Shown in pieces: positions 1 through 6,554 of a stretch of DNA of 41,418 nucleotides (within the stretch, counting starts at the first letter, position 1; each line of letters begins with the position of its first letter). Source of the DNA: a virus. The translations under genes and the position numbers were made by a program. The notes beneath the pieces are model-generated. The model did no database searches. It was not told where the DNA came from and saw only the letters and a list, made by a program, of their open reading frames with translations. The stretch covers positions 1 to 41,418 of IMG/VR virus record IMGVR_UViG_3300046385_000014; one strand, 5' to 3'.

Positions 1-127
1 TAACGCCCATCATGCCAGAGGCCATCCGTCGAACGATGACCTCCTCATCCTCACCGCCCATAGCGATGCTCATGCAGTACCAGACAGCGTGGAAGATCTC
101 GTGCAGCAATGTGTCTGCTTCTTCCAC
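1..127. repeat. Terminal direct repeat, left copy (identical to 41292-41418)
   Basis: Bases 1-127 are identical to 41292-41418 and continue one gene in frame across the join, so the contig closes into a circle of 41,291 bp. A length of exactly 127 equals a common maximum assembler k-mer, and the repeat lies inside a coding sequence, so it is more likely an assembly overlap than the true terminal repeat of the virion DNA. Confidence 0.95.
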
Positions 128-280
128 TGGGTGCTGATTGGCTTTGACAATGATCATGCACTGGTCGTTTTTGCACAGCCCTACGTTCTCTGTGCCGAGC
201 AGCGAGTCATCCTCAAAGATAACCATATAGTCTCGACCCATGATGCGAACCACGGATGGCCGCAGTTTCTCATGCTTCAT
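1..280 (-). CDS. HExxH putative zinc metallopeptidase, 5' part (gene split by window edge)
   Basis: ATG at 280-278 overlaps the TGA of the upstream winged-helix gene (ATGA). The frame stays open to base 1 and continues in the right-hand copy at 41291, ending at 41224. Joined, it gives a 115-aa protein. Residues 60-64 read HEIFH, the zinc-binding HExxH signature, inside a helix-like stretch; an acidic GGEDEE segment at 75-80 could supply a third ligand. This resembles small SprT/ImmA-like phage metallopeptidases, but only the motif supports that. The substrate is unknown. It belongs to the replication operon, after the DNA polymerase, HNH and winged-helix genes. The coding call is firm; the peptidase function is tentative. 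Confidence 0.72.
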   Translation of the reverse strand, partial: MKHEKLRPSVVRIMGRDYMVIFEDDSLLGTENVGLCKNDQCMIIVKANQHPVEEADTLLHEIFHAVWYCMSIAMGGEDEEVIVRRMASGMMGV

Positions 281-489
281 AGAAGTCCTTCTTCACGGAG
301 GAGGCCCAGACCCTCTTCCGTTATTCGCCAGATACGCCCGTAGGAATGGGGGGCTTCTTTAGTTGTGATCATTCCAGAGCTAGCCAATGAGGCAATCTCC
401 TGATCGAACTCTCTTGCGAGGTTTGATTGCAGGGAGATGCCTTGGTGGTAAGCCTTAAGGAGGATCTTGTTGAATGACTTGCGGTTCAT
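277..489 (-). CDS. Small winged-helix-like protein
   Basis: A 70-aa protein when started at ATG 489, which overlaps the stop of the HNH gene as ATGA; longer versions would run into that gene. The sequence has helix-turn-helix character: a helical N-terminus, a segment around residues 20-42 (LQSNLAREFDQEIASLASSG), then a wing-like part with YGRIWRITEEGLGLL near the C-terminus. This pattern is typical of small DNA-binding winged-helix domains. Its stop overlaps the start of the HExxH gene, so the three genes form a translationally coupled run. The target is unknown; it could be a regulator or a replication accessory. No named family is assigned. Confidence 0.6.
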   Translation of the reverse strand: MNRKSFNKILLKAYHQGISLQSNLAREFDQEIASLASSGMITTKEAPHSYGRIWRITEEGLGLLREEGLL

Positions 490-824
490 AGAATCTTTGC
501 AACACGACCTGACGGGAGCTTCCACCGCTGCGTGTTCGTAAGAACCTTATGCTCTGACTTCTCGATGCACTCTAGGTGATCCACATTACAGCAACCCCTA
601 TTGTTACAGAGGTGGTTGATCTCGTACCCGTCAGGGATAGGGGACTTCTTAAGCTCCCACATGATCCGGTGGAACATGAGGGGCTTACCGTTGATGCGTC
701 CACCTAGGTTGTATCGGAAGTAGCCATCGGGATTTACCTTGTGGCTTGTGTTTATGAAGCACCCAGTCGGAAGCGAAGCGAACGTGAGAGGTCGCGGGGT
801 ATTTCTAGAGCTAGTGAGTTTCAT
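486..824 (-). CDS. HNH homing-type endonuclease
   Basis: A 112-aa protein started at ATG 824, whose first codons overlap the last codons of the DNA polymerase gene. The core reads INHLCNNRGCCNVDHLEC (about residues 75-92), an HNH_3-type arrangement with paired cysteines and the closing histidine. This is the fold of small free-standing HNH nucleases common in T7-like phages. The N-terminal part (YFRYNLGGRINGKPLMFHRIMWEL) is the usual DNA-contacting module. Such genes are generally selfish or intron-like elements that cut intron-less relatives. Position directly behind a polymerase gene fits that habit. I see no intron or intein in the polymerase. Confidence 0.85.
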   Translation of the reverse strand: MKLTSSRNTPRPLTFASLPTGCFINTSHKVNPDGYFRYNLGGRINGKPLMFHRIMWELKKSPIPDGYEINHLCNNRGCCNVDHLECIEKSEHKVLTNTQRWKLPSGRVAKIL

Positions 825-2598
825 TCCAGTCTTTTCCAAGTTTTGATTCAGTTCCTAATCGGCATCTAAATGAGTACGTATCCGCCACTGAGGACATGGC
901 GTCGGCAGTTATCTGTCGATACGTCTCAATCAGCTTATTGTCATTTCTGACAGCCACTTGGATTTCATCGTGACTAAAAGCACAGAAGGCGAAGTCACCA
1001 TCCCACCCGTGCTTGTAACCAAGCGCGAGCATCCTTCGTTCAACCTCAACAATCCACGTCTTGCAAACAACAGCACCGGCACCTTGGAGTAAGGTGTTCA
1101 GTGCAGCATGTGAACTTCTAACGTGTATCTTTCGTCCATCAAGTCCCGTGAGGTAACCTCGTTTTGCAGCATCTCTAACAGCTTCGACCAATTTTCCGAG
1201 GGCTGGCAGTGAGCGTAGAAACTTGGACTTGAGGCGCTTACCATGGGTAGCATCTCCACCAACAATGGACCCGATCTTCTCGTCCCCAGCACCGTATAGG
1301 AAGGCGTAGATGAACGTCTTGGCTTGGTTCCGAGTCTCCAGGCCAGCAGCCTTTTGATTCTCTGTATGGATGTCTCCATTCAGAAGAACCTCAGCATACT
1401 TCCCACCGTCCCACCGAGCCATGAAGTGTGCAAGGCACCGCAGCTCAAGACCACTTGCGTCTGCCCCAACGAGGCTCCAGCCATGAGGAACACAAAAGAG
1501 TTCGCGGCACTCAGGACCATAAGGGGAACCAGAGGAAGGCACTTGAGAGATGTTGGGATAGGAGTGGGTTGCACGTCCGGTGACAGCACCATTCGGGTTG
1601 ATTGATCCATGAATCTTTCCATTCTTTTCGCACTTCATCCAGGCCTGCCCACCCTCATTGAGTTGAGAGATGCGTTTTTGGACGAGGAGATATTCAGTGA
1701 GTTGTTTGCATGGTGGGTAGCTGAGTTTCCCCAGCACCACTTCATCCACCATAGGCTTGCCGCCTTCGGTGAAATCCACAGGCTTCCACCCATAGAGATT
1801 GATCAGTCTGTCTGCGATGTGATCACGCGATGATGGGTTGAACTCCACCTGCTTGATCTTTTTGACCGGCACACCCTTCTTGTAACCAAGGGTCTTGTTG
1901 TCACGAGCTGGGACGAAGTCAGGAAGGCGGACTTCCCAGGTACCAAAGTACTCCTTCAGTCCCCTCTCCAGCTCACCCCTGCGTTGCACCAGCTTGGACA
2001 GCAGGACAGCAGCCTTAGGCATGTCGAAGCAGAAGCCATTACGCTCTTGCTTTGCCATGAGCCAAGCGACTTGGTGCTCTAGGTCGAGGGCTTCCTGAGC
2101 GTACTCCTTGGACAAGATCTTCTCGTACAGGGTAGCTGTGACCTCTACGTCTTGGACGCAGTAGTCGAGCATCTCCTGAGAGAACGTCTCCCAGCCACCC
2201 GAGTAGTCACCCTTGTAGTTGCCGAGGCGATAGCCCCATGCAGCCAGTGAGTGAGACCCCCAGAGTTTGCCTGGGAGCTTACCCTCTTTGAGAAGCTTGT
2301 TGTCTTGGTCCTTGATGTTGGCCCAGACCAATCGCGTGGCGACTAGGGTATCGAAGACCTTGGTGGGATCTACCGTGAACCAAGGGTAGAGCTTCTGAAT
2401 GACAGGGATGTCGTACTTGATTACGTTGTGACCGGCGATGATGGACGAATGTCGTAAGATTTCAAGCCCACCCTCAATGTGATCTGGGCCTACGTATGAA
2501 ACGGATGTCCCCGTCTCTGTGTCCTTGATCACCAAGCAATGAATCTTAGAAACTTCATCAAGCAAACCATCAGTTTCCAAATCGAATATAAGTGCCAC
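811..2598 (-). CDS. Family A DNA polymerase with 3'-5' exonuclease (T7 gp5 type)
   Basis: A 595-aa replicative DNA polymerase. The exonuclease domain starts at once with FDLETDG (D6, E8), and has a later DVEVT exonuclease block near residues 150-155. Polymerase motif A is VGADASGLELR (D380), motif B is RNQAKTFIYAFLYG (about 423-436), and motif C is HDE at 543-545. T7 gp5 is about 704 aa, so this enzyme is shorter, probably lacking part of the thumb or exonuclease insertions. I prefer GTG 2598, preceded by an AAAGGGA ribosome site, over an upstream TTG at 2646, because it places the exonuclease motif at the N-terminus as in T7. It works with the primase-helicase and SSB encoded upstream. Confidence 0.96.
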   Translation of the reverse strand: MALIFDLETDGLLDEVSKIHCLVIKDTETGTSVSYVGPDHIEGGLEILRHSSIIAGHNVIKYDIPVIQKLYPWFTVDPTKVFDTLVATRLVWANIKDQDNKLLKEGKLPGKLWGSHSLAAWGYRLGNYKGDYSGGWETFSQEMLDYCVQDVEVTATLYEKILSKEYAQEALDLEHQVAWLMAKQERNGFCFDMPKAAVLLSKLVQRRGELERGLKEYFGTWEVRLPDFVPARDNKTLGYKKGVPVKKIKQVEFNPSSRDHIADRLINLYGWKPVDFTEGGKPMVDEVVLGKLSYPPCKQLTEYLLVQKRISQLNEGGQAWMKCEKNGKIHGSINPNGAVTGRATHSYPNISQVPSSGSPYGPECRELFCVPHGWSLVGADASGLELRCLAHFMARWDGGKYAEVLLNGDIHTENQKAAGLETRNQAKTFIYAFLYGAGDEKIGSIVGGDATHGKRLKSKFLRSLPALGKLVEAVRDAAKRGYLTGLDGRKIHVRSSHAALNTLLQGAGAVVCKTWIVEVERRMLALGYKHGWDGDFAFCAFSHDEIQVAVRNDNKLIETYRQITADAMSSVADTYSFRCRLGTESKLGKDWNETH

Positions 2599-2724
2599 GC
2601 TGTCCCTTTCGACTAGCTGATTATTGGTGGACAATGCCGGAATCAAACCGGCCCCCCTGCGTGGGCTAAGAACTCAGCAATGCTTTCGCACCCCATGCAG
2701 GCGGCCTTCACGGATGTCCGTTGT

Positions 2725-2925
2725 TTATTTCTTCAGGACATACCGAGCGTATCGCTGGCCGGTCACTGGGTGTTTCTTGAACTGGGTCTGGATGTTGTGA
2801 CCCATCGCCTTCAACTCGCTGATACGTTTGGTCAAAGACTGGATGGAGTAATCCACCAGTGCTTCACGCTGCGAAATGCTGTTGGCCTTCTTGAAATGCG
2901 AGAGGAGAATTTGATTCTGTGTCAT
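2725..2925 (-). CDS. Small helix-turn-helix protein (HTH_39-like)
   Basis: A 66-aa protein with ILLSHFKKANSISQREAL followed by SLTKRISELKAMGHNIQTQF. This is the pattern of the phage helix-turn-helix family (HTH_39/Pfam PF14090-like) found beside replication genes: a first helix, the ISQREA turn, a recognition helix ending RISELK, and a wing closing with RYARYVL. Its ATG overlaps the TGA of the preceding 56-aa gene (ATGA), so the two are probably co-translated. It lies between primase-helicase and DNA polymerase. DNA binding is likely; the role is unknown. Confidence 0.78.
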   Translation of the reverse strand: MTQNQILLSHFKKANSISQREALVDYSIQSLTKRISELKAMGHNIQTQFKKHPVTGQRYARYVLKK

Positions 2926-3092
2926 TTAAATTCCTGAATTGTTTCAGTATCACCGAACGAGATCCAATTCCCAGTTTCGGTATCCACTACGAAATACTCT
3001 TCGCAGTGTGAAAGTGAATCCGCTACTTCCTGGTCGTTGGTCCCTTTAATGGTGCCGTCATGAAGGTCGGAAATGTAGTATCGAAAGCTCAT
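2922..3092 (-). CDS. Small hypothetical protein (56 aa)
   Basis: A 56-aa acidic frame starting MSFRYYISDLHDGTIKG and ending TIQEFK. Its ATG overlaps the TAA of the primase-helicase gene (TAATG) and its TGA overlaps the start of the helix-turn-helix gene (ATGA). This seamless packing on both sides is good evidence that it is a real gene rather than a spacer. It contains alternating hydrophobic and charged residues compatible with a small beta-rich domain and no membrane segment. I do not recognise a family and assign no function. Confidence 0.75.
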   Translation of the reverse strand: MSFRYYISDLHDGTIKGTNDQEVADSLSHCEEYFVVDTETGNWISFGDTETIQEFK

Positions 3093-4693
3093 TAAAACTC
3101 CGAGTTAGTTTCATCTTTAAAATCACCAGTGGTCTCTGAGAGACGACCAGTGTCACGATCATAGCGAAGGAACCCTGCCTCACCTGTCTCACCGGAGAAT
3201 CGGTTCTTCAGGACACGCAGAGTTGTCACGTTGGGATCTTCGCCTTGTTGGTTGCGCTCCAAGCCAATGACCATGTCACTGAGCTGTGCAATCGAGTGCG
3301 AACCACGGAGCTGAGACAGTGATGTCTTGGCCCCTTCCTCATGCCCCTTGCCATCCGAGGGACGCTTCAGGTGTGACACGAGGAACAGCCCTACCCCAGT
3401 CTCTTCAACCAGAGTGCGGAGCATCGTCATGGCGTTGTCGATCAGGCGTCTTTCGTCACCATCACCGAGACCACTAACCACAATACTAAGGTGATCGAGC
3501 ACAACCCACTTGCACCCACAGCCCTTAGCCAGAAAGCGGACTCGGGAAATGAGATTGTCAATGTCGCTAGAGCCAAAGTGGTTGTAGAGATATAGGTGAC
3601 CAGAGCCGACAGTAGAGTCGAACGCTGTTCGCAGTTGGTCATCACTGACCCCTTCCCTGCTGAGGTGTAAAGGTTTGTTGAGTTCAATGCCCATTAGACC
3701 CAGAGCTGTTCGCTTGGGGTTCTCTTCGAGCATGATCATGCCAACGGTTTCACCAGCCTTCAGAAGGTGGTGTGCGATCTCACGAACGATGGCTGACTTG
3801 CCAACGCCTGAACCAGCAGTGAGCGTCACCAACTCACCCTTGCGAGCACCACGAGTGATGCCGTTCAGGGCCGTCCATGGATATGGAACAGAGTCGATGA
3901 CCTCATTGCTGGAGACTTCTTCCCACAGGTCTAAGCCTGCGAGGATGCCATCAGGACGATATGCCTTGGCATTCCACATGGCAGAGACGATGGCCTCAGG
4001 CTGACCCTTCTGGAGACACTCATTGGCGTCCTTGAAGGGCAACGATGCGATCTTCGCCTTGCCTGACTCGAAGAGCTGCACACATTCGGCAGCAGCTTCC
4101 TTGCCGGGGTCATCCATGTCGAACATGAAGATGACTTCCTCAAACTGGTTGAGGTACTCCAGGTTCTTTTGGACTGACTTCTTGGCACCCTTAGACCCTG
4201 TCGGGATGGACACCACAGGCCACTTGTTGTTCTGAACCTGAGAGACTGTGAGACAGTCGATCTCACCCTCAGTGACAACGATCTTCTTGCCGGAGTTCCA
4301 CAGGTTTGCACCGAAGAGCTGGGCCGAAGAGAGATCTCCGAGGACATAGAAATTCTTGTCTGCACCACGGATCTTCTGGGCGACCATAGCTCCACTGGCA
4401 TCGAAGTATGGGGCAATCTGGACGGTCTTGCCTGCGTGTTCGCCTACCTGGTAATTGAACTTTCTGCAGGTGTCCTCCCTGATCCCACGCTTGATAAGAT
4501 CTTGATACTCGCCTTGAATCAAACCGGATGCTTTCTTCTTCGTAAGTGGTTCTGAACATGTTCCGTCACCCTTGACGTGCGTGTTACAAGCGAAACAAAA
4601 CTGGTGGCCGTCCGAATAGAGAGAGTTGGCATCGGACGATCCGCAGGATTCGCAAGGTGTGTGTCTGAGAAATGTGCTTTCGTCCTTATCCAT
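3092..4693 (-). CDS. Primase-helicase (T7 gp4 type)
   Basis: A 533-aa bifunctional enzyme. The N-terminal zinc ribbon has C14, C17, C33 and C36. A TOPRIM primase domain follows with TEGEID (141-146) and FMFDMDD (189-195). The RecA-like hexameric helicase has Walker A GSGVGKS (294-300), a later VVLDHLS Walker B and an RGSHSIAQLSD block. The C-terminus is acidic and ends in Phe (DETNSEF), as in T7 gp4, where such a tail contacts the polymerase. T7 gp4 is 566 aa, so the length agrees. The promoter-like motif at 4711-4726, inside the end of the upstream amidase gene, lies 18 bases before this ATG and may raise its expression. Confidence 0.97.
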   Translation of the reverse strand: MDKDESTFLRHTPCESCGSSDANSLYSDGHQFCFACNTHVKGDGTCSEPLTKKKASGLIQGEYQDLIKRGIREDTCRKFNYQVGEHAGKTVQIAPYFDASGAMVAQKIRGADKNFYVLGDLSSAQLFGANLWNSGKKIVVTEGEIDCLTVSQVQNNKWPVVSIPTGSKGAKKSVQKNLEYLNQFEEVIFMFDMDDPGKEAAAECVQLFESGKAKIASLPFKDANECLQKGQPEAIVSAMWNAKAYRPDGILAGLDLWEEVSSNEVIDSVPYPWTALNGITRGARKGELVTLTAGSGVGKSAIVREIAHHLLKAGETVGMIMLEENPKRTALGLMGIELNKPLHLSREGVSDDQLRTAFDSTVGSGHLYLYNHFGSSDIDNLISRVRFLAKGCGCKWVVLDHLSIVVSGLGDGDERRLIDNAMTMLRTLVEETGVGLFLVSHLKRPSDGKGHEEGAKTSLSQLRGSHSIAQLSDMVIGLERNQQGEDPNVTTLRVLKNRFSGETGEAGFLRYDRDTGRLSETTGDFKDETNSEF

Positions 4694-4704
4694 AAATCTT
4701 TCAG

Positions 4705-5163
4705 TTAATTATCCAATTGTGCAACCATAAGCCATTCGGCTACGTCAAAAGACGGGCACGCCTTAGCCACCTTTGGAAAATCACGGTGGCCCTGAATCTT
4801 TGCCTTCGGGTATTTCACCTTCAGTTTCTGCAGTAATGTCTTCAGCGAATCGAACTGCTCTGGCGTAAAGTTGTTGACTGCCTTCTTGATGTCGTTGGCA
4901 TCAACGCCGCCCACCATGCAGATACCCACGGAGACTGAGTTCCAGTTCTCTACGTGTGCGCCGATGGTTGAATCGTCACGGCCCTCTTCCACTGTCCCAT
5001 CACGCTTGATGACGTAGTGGTAGCCGATGCACTTCCAACCCTTGGCGCGGTGCCACTTGTCGATGTCTGCAGCACCAATGTTTTGTTTGGGTCCAGTTGC
5101 CGAGCAATGCACGGCGATGTAATCCGTACTGGCACGGACCTTTGTGTTAGCTTTGTAGACCAT
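4705..5163 (-). CDS. N-acetylmuramoyl-L-alanine amidase / lysozyme (T7 gp3.5 type)
   Basis: A 152-aa zinc amidase that cleaves the bond between muramic acid and the stem peptide. The T7 lysozyme zinc ligands H17, H122 and C130 correspond to H19 (AVHCSAT), H126 (GHRDF) and C136 (KACPSF). The catalytic Y46 and K128 correspond to Y48 and K134. In T7 the same protein also inhibits the phage RNA polymerase, which may hold here. There is no signal peptide, so export needs a holin. The start overlaps the endonuclease I gene by 17 bases. The last codons coincide with a putative phage promoter. Confidence 0.96.
   Translation of the reverse strand: MVYKANTKVRASTDYIAVHCSATGPKQNIGAADIDKWHRAKGWKCIGYHYVIKRDGTVEEGRDDSTIGAHVENWNSVSVGICMVGGVDANDIKKAVNNFTPEQFDSLKTLLQKLKVKYPKAKIQGHRDFPKVAKACPSFDVAEWLMVAQLDN
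4711..4726 (-). promoter_or_regulatory. Putative phage RNA polymerase promoter (copy upstream of primase-helicase)
   Basis: The minus strand reads GGTTGCACAATTGGAT, identical to the copy before the RNA polymerase gene. It sits in the final codons of the amidase gene, which it makes end in MVAQLDN, and 18 bases upstream of the primase-helicase start. The repeated motif and its position before a gene block support a promoter; the exact start site (predicted at the GG) is inference. Confidence 0.7.
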
Positions 5164-5599
5164 TTGGTTTTTCTTTCAGCCACGCATCAGGAATGTCCTT
5201 GTCTGCGTAGAGGAAGTTGTTCTTCTGACACCAATCTGCGTAAGTGGTTTTGCTCCGCTTGCTGATCTTTGTCTTGGAGTTGCTGAACACGAACCGAATG
5301 TTGTATTCAGGGTGTTGTTTCTGGACGAGCAAATGTTTCTGTCGGTCCTCCGTGAGGAAGCGACCTTTGCTCTCGATGATGATGCCGTTCTCTAGCTTGA
5401 AATCTGGAGTGTATTTCGCAGGCTTCTCTGGTTTCACATAAGGGATAACCAGTTGCTCAAATTGATACCCCACCCCTTTCGAGGTGAGGCTCTCTGCGAT
5501 TGACTGCTCCAGGCCAGATCGGAACCCATACTTGAGTGCGACCTGACGTGTGCTGAGTGGCTTAGAAGTCCGTGTCGGACGTTTCTTCAGTGAAGCCAT
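5147..5599 (-). CDS. Endonuclease I, Holliday-junction resolvase (T7 gp3 type)
   Basis: A 150-aa protein when started at ATG 5599, overlapping the end of the SSB gene by 38 bases. The four active-site residues of T7 endonuclease I (E20, D55, E65, K67) all align with a constant offset of 11: E31 (RSGLE), D66 (YTPDF), E76 and K78 (IIESKG). The conserved RFVFSNSKTK block follows. The enzyme resolves branched DNA before packaging and degrades host DNA. The frame is open upstream to 5677, but that extension lies in SSB coding sequence and is not expected to be translated. The ribosome site before 5599 is weak, suggesting coupling to SSB translation. Confidence 0.94.
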   Translation of the reverse strand: MASLKKRPTRTSKPLSTRQVALKYGFRSGLEQSIAESLTSKGVGYQFEQLVIPYVKPEKPAKYTPDFKLENGIIIESKGRFLTEDRQKHLLVQKQHPEYNIRFVFSNSKTKISKRSKTTYADWCQKNNFLYADKDIPDAWLKEKPNGLQS

Positions 5600-6173
5600 T
5601 CTGTTCAGCGGGGGTATCTTCCGCCTCGTAACCCTCTTCTTCACCGAAACCATAGGCTTCGGAACTTGGACCACCACCGAACTGCTTCAGCTCAATGATC
5701 TGGACTGCCTTCATGCGAAGAGACACGCCTGCACCAGCGATTGCCGTGTAGTAGGGGATCAATTCGTAGGCCACCTTCACGATGGAGCCGCCACCAATCT
5801 TGGCGTCAGCACCAACGGGTTTGCCCTTGGCATCGAACAGAGCTGGGCGCTGCTCGAATGGGTCGCCGTTCTTAGGGGTGACCTTCGCCTTCAACTTGAA
5901 GCGAACAGTAACCTTGCCAGTGTCTTCGTTGATCGCGTAAGGGACATCGCCCTCCTTGATCTTCTTGCCAGGGTTGTCTTTCTTGGCCTTGGCGACCGAC
6001 AGTGCGAACTGTTCATCCAAAAAGGTGACGATGTCCTGAGCGTCTTCGCCAGGGATCTCGACAGAGATCTTGTACTCGCCATCACTGTTGAATTTCGTGT
6101 CTGGTTTAGTCAGATATGGGTATGATGCTACCCCTTTTGGGGTTGTGTAGCGGGGGTTCTTAGCTTTAGTCAT
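5562..6173 (-). CDS. Single-stranded DNA-binding protein (T7 gp2.5 type)
   Basis: A 203-aa protein with an OB-fold-like N-terminal half (TTPKGVASYPYLTKPDTKF then YKISVEIPGED) and a very acidic C-terminal tail rich in Glu and Asp that ends SDTDF. T7 gp2.5 likewise ends in an acidic tail with a terminal Phe that contacts the polymerase and primase-helicase. It would protect single strands at the fork and promote annealing. The ATG follows AAGGACTTT, and the gene lies eight bases after a 36-aa frame. It is shorter than T7 gp2.5 (232 aa). The family is clear from the tail and position. Confidence 0.9.
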   Translation of the reverse strand: MTKAKNPRYTTPKGVASYPYLTKPDTKFNSDGEYKISVEIPGEDAQDIVTFLDEQFALSVAKAKKDNPGKKIKEGDVPYAINEDTGKVTVRFKLKAKVTPKNGDPFEQRPALFDAKGKPVGADAKIGGGSIVKVAYELIPYYTAIAGAGVSLRMKAVQIIELKQFGGGPSSEAYGFGEEEGYEAEDTPAEQNGFTEETSDTDF

Positions 6174-6180
6174 AAAGTCC

Positions 6181-6291
6181 TTAGTTCAAATAGCCTTCGT
6201 AGGCTTCTTTCATTTCAGCAATGATCTGGTTGCGTTCAGCGATGCTGTTGGCCGTGCGAAACGTGCCGTCTGGAAATACGATGCGATACAT
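6181..6291 (-). CDS. Small hypothetical protein (36 aa)
   Basis: A 36-aa frame, MYRIVFPDGTFRTANSIAER to EAYEGYLN, with a good ribosome site (AAGGA) seven bases before its ATG. The gap to the SSB start is seven bases and the gap from the upstream gene is 14, so it fills the interval exactly. The residue pattern (a short beta-hairpin followed by an amphipathic helix) looks protein-like. I do not recognise it and assign no function. The same AAGGACTTT leader stands before the SSB gene. Confidence 0.6.
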   Translation of the reverse strand: MYRIVFPDGTFRTANSIAERNQIIAEMKEAYEGYLN

Positions 6292-6305
6292 AAAAGTCCT
6301 TGGGT

Positions 6306-6494
6306 TTAAAATTCACCACCAACATCTTCGATGTCAATTTGGTAGGCCATTGCGGATAGGAACTGGTAGAACACAGCCGCAATTTCAGACCACCCACAAT
6401 CATTGTCGAGGGTTCGGCTGATCTCGATTCGCTCACCATCCCGGTACATGGACATGGTGATGTGCTTATCGTTGTTGGTTTCGTCTTCAATCAT
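6306..6494 (-). CDS. Small acidic hypothetical protein (62 aa)
   Basis: A 62-aa protein when started at ATG 6494, which has GGAG seven bases upstream. The frame is open further up to 6554, but that stretch contains the promoter-like motif at 6520-6535 and overlaps the RNA polymerase end, so I exclude it. The sequence is acidic, with a SRTLDNDCGWSEIAAVFYQF segment and an acidic C-terminus. It is the first gene after the RNA polymerase and the first downstream of that promoter, so it should be expressed at the start of the replication phase. In T7 this slot holds host-takeover proteins, but no homology is seen. Confidence 0.65.
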   Translation of the reverse strand: MIEDETNNDKHITMSMYRDGERIEISRTLDNDCGWSEIAAVFYQFLSAMAYQIDIEDVGGEF

Positions 6495-6519
6495 TGAGTT
6501 AACTCCATTGGATTTGGCA

Positions 6520-6535
6520 TTCCAATTGTGCAACC
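6520..6535 (-). promoter_or_regulatory. Putative phage RNA polymerase promoter (start of replication genes)
   Basis: The minus strand reads GGTTGCACAATTGGAA, between the RNA polymerase stop (6555) and the next gene start (6494). The five bases upstream (CAAT before GGTTGC) are shared with the 12548 copy. Transcription would run into the small genes, SSB, endonuclease I and amidase. Confidence 0.72.
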
Positions 6536-6554
6536 ATTGCCATTTGGTAACCAA

